DNA of 6,492 bases from Acidiferrobacterales bacterium (GCA_015492195.1 WGFP01000037.1:1-6492), one strand, 5' to 3'. Positions 1 to 6,287 are shown, numbered from the stretch's first letter. The notes: generated by a model from the sequence alone, not told the origin. Made by a program: numbers and translations.

Positions 1-712
1 CACAAGCCCGTAACCGGCCGCCGCCGCGCAGCTTAATCACTGATCCCCGGGTTTCGACGGCGTAGCCGAAGCCGCGCAACAGGCGCTCGGTATGATCGCG
101 CGTGGGCGCGGGTTCGGTAACAGTGGTTTCACCTTCGGCATAAAGTCCCGCCAACAACAAAGCGGATTTCACCTGGGCGCTGGCCACGGGCAACCGGTAT
201 TCGATGCCGCGCAACCGCCGCCCGCCTTGGATTTTCAACGGAGGGCGTCCACCTTCGGCGGTGGTGATCAATGCACCCATGGCCGACAACGGCTCGGTGA
301 CGCGCGCCATCGGCCGTTTGCGCAGCGAGGCATCCCCGGTCAGTTCGGAAGCGAAATCCTGCCCGGCAAGCAGGCCTGCCATCAGTCGCATGGCGGTGCC
401 GGAATTGCCCATGTCGAGCGCATGCCCGGGAGGTTTCAGCCCATGCAATCCCACGCCGTGAATAATCAAACGGCCGTTTTCCGGGCCGGTAATGGATACG
501 CCCATGGCGCGAAACGCCGCGAGCGTGCGCTGCACGTCTTCGCCTTCCAGAAGGCCGGTAACATGCGTTGCGCCCTCCGCCAGCGCACCCAACATCACGG
601 CACGATGGGAAATGGATTTATCTCCCGGCACCCGTATCCGGCCGGTGAGCCGACCGCCCGGCTGCACGAGGTAATTGATCGGCTGGTTAGCTCTATTAAC
701 AGGGGAACTCAT
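1..712 (-). CDS. aroA: 3-phosphoshikimate 1-carboxyvinyltransferase (EPSP synthase), N-terminal 237 codons
   Basis: AroA joins phosphoenolpyruvate to shikimate-3-phosphate to give EPSP, the penultimate step to chorismate, in the cytoplasm. I translated the minus strand from the ATG at 712-710 and the frame stays open to the window edge, so just over half of a roughly 430-residue enzyme is present. Seen: VPGDKSISHRA at about residues 28-38, with the substrate-binding Lys32; GNSGTAMRLM at 102-111; GDASLRKRPMARV at 126-138; and LPVASAQVKSALLLAG at 174-189. A Leu follows GNSGTAMR where the E. coli enzyme has Pro, and SAQVKS replaces the E. coli SSQ pattern. This resembles the class II (Bacillus-like) type rather than the E. 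coli class I type. The start has only a weak GAG ribosome site six bases upstream, but the N-terminus fits the family. The gene is last in the visible cluster, 109 bases after tyrA, and is unfused, unlike the tyrA-aroA fusion of Pseudomonas. Family identity is secure; class and start are less so. Confidence 0.96.
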   Translation of the reverse strand, partial: MSSPVNRANQPINYLVQPGGRLTGRIRVPGDKSISHRAVMLGALAEGATHVTGLLEGEDVQRTLAAFRAMGVSITGPENGRLIIHGVGLHGLKPPGHALDMGNSGTAMRLMAGLLAGQDFASELTGDASLRKRPMARVTEPLSAMGALITTAEGGRPPLKIQGGRRLRGIEYRLPVASAQVKSALLLAGLYAEGETTVTEPAPTRDHTERLLRGFGYAVETRGSVIKLRGGGRLRAC

Positions 713-723
713 TCGTGTCTCAT

Positions 724-810
724 AAAAAATAATCCGCAGATTTCGCAGATTTGCACAGATTATGAGAACTCATTTCAAGCAATCTGCGTTAATCTGTGAA
801 ATCTGTGGAT
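724..810 (-). terminator. Possible intrinsic terminator or attenuator between tyrA and aroA
   Basis: Read on the transcribed (minus) strand, the long imperfect hairpin of the tyrA-aroA gap is followed within two bases by six T (729-724), directly before aroA. A stem followed by a T run is the layout of a factor-independent terminator. Against this, the stem is AT-rich and imperfect, the repeat looks like a dispersed element, and full termination here would cut aroA off from its operon. Partial attenuation, or simply RNA stabilisation, is equally possible. Confidence 0.25.
732..810. repeat. Imperfect inverted repeat made of about 9-base units, in the tyrA-aroA gap
   Basis: The arms are 732-761 and 781-810. 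By hand alignment the left arm matches the reverse complement of the right arm at 25 of 30 positions. Inside the left arm CGCAGATTT occurs twice in tandem (735-743, 744-752) and is followed by a variant, GCACAGATT (753-761). The right arm shows the same 9-base periodicity (AATCTGCGT, TAATCTGTG, AAATCTGTG). The 19-base loop contains its own palindrome, ATGAG-AA-CTCAT (762-773). The whole element lies between the tandem tyrA stop codons (TAA TAA, 824-819) and the aroA start. It looks like a small dispersed intergenic repeat; copy number cannot be judged from one window. Confidence 0.8.
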
Positions 811-821
811 AACGAATCTTA

Positions 822-1688
822 TTACTTATCATTTGTTAACAAAGTATCACGGGCGCGCTTGGCGCGCGCGAAAAGTTCCAAAAGCACCTCCCCGTTGCCT
901 TCTTCAACCGCCTTGATAAGCGTGCCCAGGTCGTTTCGATACTGTCGCAATAACGGAACCAGCACCTCACGGTTGGCTAAACAAATGTCACGCCACATCA
1001 CAGGATCGCTGGACGCGATGCGGGTGAAGTCACGAAATCCCCCGGCGGCGTTATCAAAAATCGCCCGGTGGTCGTCCATGCGCACCACCATTTCCACCAG
1101 GGCATAGGCCAGCATGTGCGGCAGATGGCTGCTGGCCGCGAGTACATGATCATGCTGTTCCGCCGTCATGGTGACGACCTCGGCACCCGTTGCCTGCCAC
1201 ATCGTCCGCACCCTCGCCGCCGCCGCGGTATCGGTCTCCGGTTCCGGCGTCAGAATCACGCGGCGGCGGCGAAAGAGATCGGCGTCTGAGGCCCCGACAC
1301 CGGAGCGCTCGGTCCCCGCGATCGGATGGCCGGGTACAAAAAACGGAAACCGCGCACCCAGGGCCGCTTGCGCGGCCTTTATCACCGGCACCTTGACGCT
1401 GCCCACGTCGGTGACAATGGTCCCGTCCTCCAGCCCCGGAGTCAGTTCTGAAAAAATTTCCGGTATGCTGCCGACCGGCACGGCGACCACCACCAGGTCC
1501 GCCTCGCGCGCGGCCTCCTTCAAGGTCACCGCGGCATAATCGATGACGCCGAGACCGACCGCTTCCTGCAAATGGGCCAGATTGCGTCCGTAACCCATTA
1601 CCTCACGCACATGCCCGCCTTTGCGCAGGGCGCGCGCCAGCGATCCGCCGATCAGGCCAACACCAATAATGGTCAGTTTATTAATCAT
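822..1688 (-). CDS. tyrA: Prephenate/arogenate (cyclohexadienyl) dehydrogenase
   Basis: TyrA oxidatively decarboxylates prephenate to 4-hydroxyphenylpyruvate, or arogenate to tyrosine, in the cytoplasm. The 288-residue protein is the usual length for a stand-alone TyrA with no chorismate mutase or ACT domain. Seen: the dinucleotide fold IIGVGLIGGS (7-16); GHPIAGTERSG (120-130) with His121, equivalent to a catalytic His of the family; SSHLPHMLAYAL (186-197) with His188; and GGFRDFTRIASSDPVMW (216-232) with Arg223, a likely substrate-carboxylate contact. The second-strand position that is usually Asp in NAD-dependent members reads Gly-Arg (GYGRN, 32-36), so NADP use is plausible. The ATG at 1688 has no clear ribosome site and overlaps the stop of a 17-codon frame as ATGA, which suggests translational coupling. 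The gene ends in two consecutive TAA codons. Prephenate versus arogenate preference cannot be read from sequence. Confidence 0.95.
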   Translation of the reverse strand: MINKLTIIGVGLIGGSLARALRKGGHVREVMGYGRNLAHLQEAVGLGVIDYAAVTLKEAAREADLVVVAVPVGSIPEIFSELTPGLEDGTIVTDVGSVKVPVIKAAQAALGARFPFFVPGHPIAGTERSGVGASDADLFRRRRVILTPEPETDTAAAARVRTMWQATGAEVVTMTAEQHDHVLAASSHLPHMLAYALVEMVVRMDDHRAIFDNAAGGFRDFTRIASSDPVMWRDICLANREVLVPLLRQYRNDLGTLIKAVEEGNGEVLLELFARAKRARDTLLTNDK

Positions 1689-1709
1689 GATTTCAATAAT
1701 GAAGCATGA
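1685..1709 (-). promoter_or_regulatory. Small hairpin covering the tyrA start codon
   Basis: On the mRNA strand TCATGCTTCA (1709-1700) can pair with TGAAATCATGA (1695-1685) across a four-base TTAT loop, giving 4 and 5 base pairs either side of a small internal loop. The tyrA AUG (1688-1686) lies in the 3' arm, so the fold would hide the start. With no Shine-Dalgarno sequence upstream of tyrA, this would favour initiation by ribosomes arriving from upstream. The stem is short and AT-rich and could be chance. Confidence 0.25.
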
Positions 1710-1738
1710 GGTGTAAATGGTGTGCTTGTTTTTCTCAT
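1685..1738 (-). CDS. Possible 17-residue leader or coupling ORF between hisC and tyrA
   Basis: An ATG at 1738, six bases after the hisC stop, opens a frame encoding MRKTSTPFTPHASLLKS. Its TGA overlaps the tyrA start as ATGA (1688-1685). A purine-rich AAGGGG two bases before the ATG, supplied by the GTRANNN repeat at the end of hisC, could act as a ribosome site, though the spacing is short. The frame fills the gap between hisC and tyrA almost exactly, so ribosomes finishing hisC could pass through it to the tyrA start, which has no ribosome site of its own. The peptide has one Phe and no Tyr, so it is not a classical Phe/Tyr attenuator. Its codons are AT-rich compared with its neighbours. It may be a coupling device or a chance frame; I have seen no known family. 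Confidence 0.3.
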   Translation of the reverse strand: MRKTSTPFTPHASLLKS

Positions 1739-1755
1739 CACCCCTTACCCCTCAC
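1735..1755 (-). repeat. Three 7-base GTRANNN units at the hisC 3' end
   Basis: On the minus strand GTGAGGG (1755-1749), GTAAGGG (1748-1742) and GTGATGA (1741-1735) follow one another with exact 7-base spacing. The TAA of the middle unit is the hisC stop codon, and the last unit contains the ATG of the following 17-codon frame. The same GTRANNN consensus recurs in the gyrA-serC gap. The array is short, so relatedness rests on the shared period and consensus. Confidence 0.55.
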
Positions 1756-2851
1756 CCACTATTTTCTTAAGTGCCTCAATAAACCGTTCGTTCTCTTCCG
1801 GCAACCCGACGGTGACACGCAGATGATTGGGCATGCCGTAGTTGTCCACCGGCCGAACGATTACCCCATGACTCAGAAGCGCCTGGAAAACCGGGGCCGC
1901 CGGGCGGCTCATATCCAGGCAGACAAAATTTCCGGCTGACGGGATGTAGCCGAGCCCCATCGCATCAAATGCCTCGGTCAATTGGCGCATCCCCTCCCGG
2001 TTGAGTTGGATGCTGTGCTCGACATGCTGCGTATCCTCGAGCGCCGCCCGGGCCGCGGCAAGCGCCACGCTGTTAACGTTAAACGGCTGACGCACGCGAT
2101 TCAGCACCTCGGTCAACGCGGCGCCTGCGATGCCGTAGCCGATGCGAAGGCCCGCCAACCCATGGATCTTGGAAAACGTGCGCGTGACAAGCAGATTGGG
2201 AAAGCGCCCGACCCATTTCACGGTATCGGGATACCCGGGCTCCTGCACATATTCAAAATACGCCTCATCCACGACAACCAGCACATGCTCCGGCAATCCG
2301 TCAATAAACTCCTCCAACTCGTCGGCCGGCAACCATGTTCCAGTCGGGTTATTGGGGTTGGCGATAAACACCAGCCGCGTACGCGCCGTGACCGACTTGC
2401 GCATCGCCTCCAGATCATGCCCCCAATTCCCGGCCTTTGTCACCGCCGCGCGCGCCCCGACGGCGCGCGTCACAATCGGATAAACCGCGAAGGCGTGCTC
2501 GGAATAAATCACCTCGTTATCCGGCGAGACAAACGCCCGCGTTACCAGCTCCAGAATATCATTGGAGCCGTTGCCCAGCGTGATCTGGTTCGTTGCCACG
2601 CCAAGCTTGTTCGCCAACGCCGCCTTCAGGTGGGAGCCGTTACCGTCCGGGTAGCGCATCGCGTCATTCAGCGCCTCGCGCGCGGCGGCAATGGCGCGCG
2701 GGCTCGCGCCGAGCGGGTTTTCATTGCTGGCCAGTTTCACGGCATCGCGGATGCCGTATTCACGCTCCAGTTCTTCGATGGATTTTCCCGGCTGATAGGG
2801 TTGCAAATCGCGCACGCCGGATACGGCAAGGGCAAGTATGTCTGCCGCCAT
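1745..2851 (-). CDS. hisC: Histidinol-phosphate/aromatic aminotransferase (PLP, class I/II)
   Basis: HisC transfers an amino group from glutamate to imidazole-acetol phosphate in histidine synthesis; related enzymes also transaminate phenylpyruvate, 4-hydroxyphenylpyruvate or prephenate. The 368-residue protein has normal family length. Seen: LASNENPLGASP (40-51); YPDGNGSHLK (67-76); GNGSNDIL (93-100) for phosphate binding; NPNNPTGT (165-172); DEAYFEY (195-201) with Asp195 and Tyr198, which contact the PLP ring; and TFSKIHGLAGLRIGYG (225-240) with Lys228 as the PLP Schiff-base lysine. It lies between pheA and tyrA, 5 bases after pheA, and no other his gene is visible, which supports a role in phenylalanine and tyrosine transamination, possibly alongside histidine synthesis. 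The ATG at 2851 has no strong ribosome site and is probably coupled to pheA translation. The last codons (GEG, stop) come from a 7-base repeat. Substrate range is inference. Confidence 0.94.
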   Translation of the reverse strand: MAADILALAVSGVRDLQPYQPGKSIEELEREYGIRDAVKLASNENPLGASPRAIAAAREALNDAMRYPDGNGSHLKAALANKLGVATNQITLGNGSNDILELVTRAFVSPDNEVIYSEHAFAVYPIVTRAVGARAAVTKAGNWGHDLEAMRKSVTARTRLVFIANPNNPTGTWLPADELEEFIDGLPEHVLVVVDEAYFEYVQEPGYPDTVKWVGRFPNLLVTRTFSKIHGLAGLRIGYGIAGAALTEVLNRVRQPFNVNSVALAAARAALEDTQHVEHSIQLNREGMRQLTEAFDAMGLGYIPSAGNFVCLDMSRPAAPVFQALLSHGVIVRPVDNYGMPNHLRVTVGLPEENERFIEALKKIVGEG

Positions 2852-2856
2852 GGGCG

Positions 2857-3957
2857 TTACACGACTGCCTTAGGATAGGAACCCAGCCATTTCAGAAACG
2901 CGGCCTCATGTTCCAATTCAGCCAATGCCTTGCGCACCTTGCCGTCCTTCACGTGGCCGTCGATATCAAAAAAGAACACATATTCCCACCTACTTTGGCG
3001 CGAAGGCCGCGACTCGATCCGCGTCATATTAATCTTGTGTTTGGCGATGGGTGCCAGCAGGCTGTACAACGCGCCGGCCTTGTTCCTGCCGGACAAAACC
3101 AGGCTGGTTTTATCGTTTCCGGTGGGGTCCGTTTCCAGACGGCCGATAACCAGAAAACGGGTGGTATTGTCCGGCTTGTCCTCAATATTCCGTTCCAGGA
3201 TATTAAGTTGATAAATTGCCGCCGCGGAATCGCCGGCAACGGCGGAAAGACTTGCATCCTCAGCGGCAAGTTGAGCCGCCTCGGCGTTGCTGGTGACGAC
3301 GACGCGTTCCGCGCCCGGCAGATTGGCATCCAGCCATTCGCGGCATTGCGCCAGCGATTGCTGGTGCGAGAGCACTTTCTTGATTTTTTTGAGGTCGTTC
3401 CCCTTGCATAAAAGATGGTGATGCACGCGCAACTCCACCTCCCCGCAGATCTTGAGCGAGGAGTTCAACAACATATCAAGGGTGTAACTGATCACGCCCT
3501 CGGTGGAATTTTCCACAGGCACCACGCCGAAATGGGCGTTGTCCGATTCCACCTCGCGGAAGACGTCGTCGATCGCCGCCAGCGGTACGGTCTTGACGGA
3601 ATGACCGAAATGCTTGAGCGCCGCCTCCTGGGTGAACGTACCCTCCGGCCCAAGGAAAGCGATTCTCAGCGTTGATTCAAGCGCCAGGCAGGCGGACATG
3701 ATTTCACGGAACAGGCGGGCAATATCTTCGTTCGCCAGGGGCCCCTGATTTCGTTCCAGCGCGCGACGCAGAACCTCGGCCTCACGCTCCGGACGATAGA
3801 AATTGTTGCCTCCGGCGAGATTATCAGTACCGGATTGCTCTTTGATCTTGGCGATATCCTGAGCGCAACGCGCGCGCTTGTTGATCAGATCCTGGATGCG
3901 CTCATCCAGCGAGTCGATCTGATTGCGGAGCCTCTCCAATCGCTGCTTGTCATTCAC
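2857..3957 (-). CDS. pheA: Bifunctional chorismate mutase / prephenate dehydratase (P-protein)
   Basis: PheA rearranges chorismate to prephenate and then dehydrates and decarboxylates it to phenylpyruvate, the phenylalanine branch. Numbered from the GTG at 3957 (366 residues), the domains in order are: an AroQ chorismate mutase (about 6-95) with LRNQIDSLDERI, NKRARCAQDIAKIK and FYRPERE; a prephenate dehydratase domain (about 98-272) with FLGPEGTFTQEAA, VPVENSTEGVI and the TTRF signature near 265-268; and an ACT domain (about 281-358) with GALYSLL and ESRPSR, the elements that bind phenylalanine for feedback inhibition. The frame is open upstream to a TTG at 3999, three bases after the serA stop region (380 residues). 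I prefer GTG because AGGA lies 11 bases upstream (3972-3969) and because family members begin just before the LRxxID helix. It starts 45 bases after serA and ends 5 bases before hisC. No leader peptide is seen. Confidence 0.95.
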   Translation of the reverse strand: MNDKQRLERLRNQIDSLDERIQDLINKRARCAQDIAKIKEQSGTDNLAGGNNFYRPEREAEVLRRALERNQGPLANEDIARLFREIMSACLALESTLRIAFLGPEGTFTQEAALKHFGHSVKTVPLAAIDDVFREVESDNAHFGVVPVENSTEGVISYTLDMLLNSSLKICGEVELRVHHHLLCKGNDLKKIKKVLSHQQSLAQCREWLDANLPGAERVVVTSNAEAAQLAAEDASLSAVAGDSAAAIYQLNILERNIEDKPDNTTRFLVIGRLETDPTGNDKTSLVLSGRNKAGALYSLLAPIAKHKINMTRIESRPSRQSRWEYVFFFDIDGHVKDGKVRKALAELEHEAAFLKWLGSYPKAVV

Positions 3958-4002
3958 GGGTCTGTTCGTCCTGTAGGACTTGGTTTTAGTGAAATCCAAT
4001 AA

Positions 4003-5184
4003 TCACAATGCGCGCGGCGGCTCAATGATGCGCACCATCATCACGCCGTCAATCGCCGCGATTCGATCCTTGACGGAGGCCGGTATCGGGCTGTCAAGAT
4101 CAACCACGGTGTATGCAAGCTCGCCTCGGGACATGTTTACCATGTCATGAATATTAAGGCCGGCATGGCCAAAGGCCTCGGAAATCTGGCCGAGCATGTT
4201 CGGGACATTGGCATTGGCCACAACCAGCCTGTGGTCCGACCCGCGTGCGACGACAACTTCGGGAAAATTAACGGAATTGCGTATATTGCCGTTTTCCAGA
4301 AAATCCCGTACCTGCTCGGCCACCATGACGGCGCAATTCTCTTCCGCCTCCTGTGTCGAAGCGCCGAGGTGCGGTAAAGCAATCACATGTTCATGGTCCT
4401 TTAACAAATTATTCGGAAAATCGCACACGTAAGCGTATACCTTGCCCAATTTGATCGCGTCGGACACCGCCTTGTCATCGACGATACCCTCGCGCGCAAA
4501 ATTCAGAATCACCACGCCGTCTTTCATCTGCTTCAGGGTGTCGGCATTAATCATGCCGCGCGTACTTTTGTTCAACGGCACGTGGAAGGTGACAAAATCC
4601 ACGTTGCGCAGCAATTCCTCAAGGGTCGCCGCCCTTTTGACATCCGCGGAAAGCCGCCACGCACCCTCGACGGTCAAGCCGGGATCAAACCCGATCACCT
4701 TCATGCCCAACACCAAGGCAACGTTGGCCACGCTGCGCCCGATCGCGCCGAGACCGATCACGCCCAAGGTACGTCCCGGCAACTCAAAACCGGCAAACCG
4801 CTTTTTCCCGGCCTCGATCGCCTTTTGGATCTCGGCGTCCGTTCCCTGGAGGTGGCGGGTATAATCCCAGGCCTCGCAGATGTGCCGGGAGGCGAGAAAC
4901 AGGCCCGCCGCCACCAACTCCTTGACGGCGTTGGCATTCGCGCCCGGGGCATTGAACACCGGCACGCCGAGCGCGCTCATTTTATCCACGGGGATGTTGT
5001 TAACACCGGCGCCGGCACGTCCCACGGCCTTCAGGCTTTTGGGGACCTCCATAGGGTGCATATTAAACGAGCGCAACAAGATGGCATCCGGATCTTCGAT
5101 GTCGGGGCCGACATGGAAACGGTCGGCCGGCAATCGCGCCAGACCAAGTGGAGAAATATTATTTAATGTCAGTATCTTATACAA
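4003..5184 (-). CDS. serA: D-3-phosphoglycerate dehydrogenase with C-terminal ACT domain
   Basis: SerA oxidises 3-phosphoglycerate to 3-phosphohydroxypyruvate with NAD, the first committed step to serine. The 393-residue protein has a substrate-binding domain (RAGAGVNNI, 57-64), a nucleotide-binding domain with GVIGLGAIGRSVA (141-153) and Asp167 for the NAD ribose, and an ACT domain at about 318-387. Arg231 (NFAREGIVDD) and His272 (LPHLGAST) match the family's catalytic Arg and His. The catalytic Glu, in the DVFPTEP segment of E. coli SerA, is not seen: the segment reads CDFPNNLL with Asn259 aligned there. In the ACT domain the E. coli serine-binding His aligns with Asn, while the two Asn positions are kept. 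The start is TTG (5184-5182), 5 bases after serC, with no strong ribosome site; no in-frame ATG is near, and the N-terminus MYKILTLNNIS fits the family. Its place between serC and pheA is absent from the Pseudomonas order. Confidence 0.93.
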   Translation of the reverse strand: MYKILTLNNISPLGLARLPADRFHVGPDIEDPDAILLRSFNMHPMEVPKSLKAVGRAGAGVNNIPVDKMSALGVPVFNAPGANANAVKELVAAGLFLASRHICEAWDYTRHLQGTDAEIQKAIEAGKKRFAGFELPGRTLGVIGLGAIGRSVANVALVLGMKVIGFDPGLTVEGAWRLSADVKRAATLEELLRNVDFVTFHVPLNKSTRGMINADTLKQMKDGVVILNFAREGIVDDKAVSDAIKLGKVYAYVCDFPNNLLKDHEHVIALPHLGASTQEAEENCAVMVAEQVRDFLENGNIRNSVNFPEVVVARGSDHRLVVANANVPNMLGQISEAFGHAGLNIHDMVNMSRGELAYTVVDLDSPIPASVKDRIAAIDGVMMVRIIEPPRAL

Positions 5185-5189
5185 AATAT

Positions 5190-6275
5190 TTAAGTCTTTT
5201 TCTTGCTGAATTCTTGCATGAAGGCGACTAACCTGTCCACACCGGCCTCGGGCATGGCGTTATAGATGCTTGCCCGCATCCCGCCCACGGACCGGTGACC
5301 CTTGAGCTGCAACAAACCCGCGGCGCGCGCCTCCTCAAGAAAAGGCGCATCGAGGGCGGGGTCCGCCAGCGTAAACGGAACGTTCATCCACGAACGGCAA
5401 GCGGGCGCAACCGGGCTCCGGTAAAAACCGCCGGAGGCCTCGATGCAGGCATAAAGCTTGTCGGCCTTGCGCCGATTGATTTCGGCCATGGCCGCCAACC
5501 CACCTTGCCGCTTCAGCCACTCGAACACCAAACCGGCCATATACCAGGCAAAGGTCGGCGGGGTGTTGTACATCGAATGGCTGTCCGCGTAGGTCTTGTA
5601 ATCCGACAGACTCGGGGTGCCGGGCGCGGCGCCGCCGATCAGGTCCTCGCGAACGATGACCAGCGTCAGGCCCGCGGGGCCGATATTTTTCTGCGCCCCC
5701 GCATAGATCACGCCGTAGCGTGACACGTCCAGCGGGCGCGACAAGATCGTGGAGGACATGTCCGCAACCAGCGGCACACTTCCCGTCTCCGGTATCCAGT
5801 GAAACTCCACGCCGCCGATGGTTTCGTTCGGGGTATAGTGCACGTAGGCGGCGTCCGGATCGAGTCTCCATTCGTTCTGGGAAGGAATGTCCGTAAATCC
5901 GCTTGCTTCAGAACTTGCAGCAACATTGACCGCGCAAAACTTTTTTGCTTCCGCGATCGCCTTCTTCGACCAGGAGCCGGTATTGATATAATCCGCTTTT
6001 TTCTTCCCCTTCAGCAGATTCAGGGGAACCATGGCGAATTGCGCCGTGGCGCCGCCTTGCAACCACAAGACCTTATAATTCGGCGGCACGGAAAGCAGTT
6101 CACGCAGATCTGCCTCGGCTTTCTCGGCGATGGAGAGAAATTCCTTGCCGCGGTGGCTCATCTCCATGACCGACATGCCGCTACCCTGCCAGTCCGTCAG
6201 CTCCCTGCGCGCCTGTTCCAGCACTTCCGCCGGCAACGTCGCCGGGCCTGCGCCGAAATTAAATACCCTCGCCAT
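5190..6275 (-). CDS. serC: Phosphoserine aminotransferase
   Basis: SerC is a PLP enzyme that converts 3-phosphohydroxypyruvate and glutamate to O-phosphoserine in serine synthesis; it also serves the pyridoxal phosphate pathway in many proteobacteria. The 361-residue protein matches the usual length. Seen: the N-terminal FNFGAGPATLP (5-15); MSHRGKEF (39-46), a substrate-phosphate contact; QGGATAQF (73-80) for cofactor phosphate; Trp102, which stacks on PLP; ADMSSTILSRPLDV (171-184) with Asp172; YAGAQKNIGPAG (191-202) with Lys196 as the Schiff-base lysine; and HRSVGGMRASIYNAMP near the C-terminus, with the substrate-binding Arg. The ATG at 6275 is 66 bases after gyrA with no clear Shine-Dalgarno sequence. 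It is followed at 5 bases by serA, the preceding enzyme of the same pathway, so the two are probably co-translated. Confidence 0.96.
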   Translation of the reverse strand: MARVFNFGAGPATLPAEVLEQARRELTDWQGSGMSVMEMSHRGKEFLSIAEKAEADLRELLSVPPNYKVLWLQGGATAQFAMVPLNLLKGKKKADYINTGSWSKKAIAEAKKFCAVNVAASSEASGFTDIPSQNEWRLDPDAAYVHYTPNETIGGVEFHWIPETGSVPLVADMSSTILSRPLDVSRYGVIYAGAQKNIGPAGLTLVIVREDLIGGAAPGTPSLSDYKTYADSHSMYNTPPTFAWYMAGLVFEWLKRQGGLAAMAEINRRKADKLYACIEASGGFYRSPVAPACRSWMNVPFTLADPALDAPFLEEARAAGLLQLKGHRSVGGMRASIYNAMPEAGVDRLVAFMQEFSKKKT

Positions 6276-6287
6276 ACTTCAATACCG

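Noticed and set aside
709..756. A 15-codon frame starting at GTG 756 and overlapping the aroA start as ATGA
   Set aside because: It is generated by the repeat sequence, has no ribosome site, and any ATG followed by A gives this overlap; there is too little to call a gene.
92..799. A 235-codon plus-strand open frame
   Set aside because: It lies opposite aroA and runs into the intergenic repeat; the minus strand encodes a clear EPSP synthase and the plus-strand product has no recognisable domain.
1982..2878. A 298-codon plus-strand open frame opposite hisC
   Set aside because: It is His/Arg-rich antisense shadow in GC-rich DNA; hisC on the other strand has all the catalytic motifs.
2593..3411. 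A 272-codon plus-strand open frame across hisC and pheA
   Set aside because: It spans two well-supported opposite-strand genes and shows no domain or plausible ribosome site.
3958..3999. Extending pheA to the TTG at 3999
   Set aside because: It has no ribosome site and would add 14 residues not expected for the family; the GTG at 3957 has AGGA upstream. It is not fully excluded.
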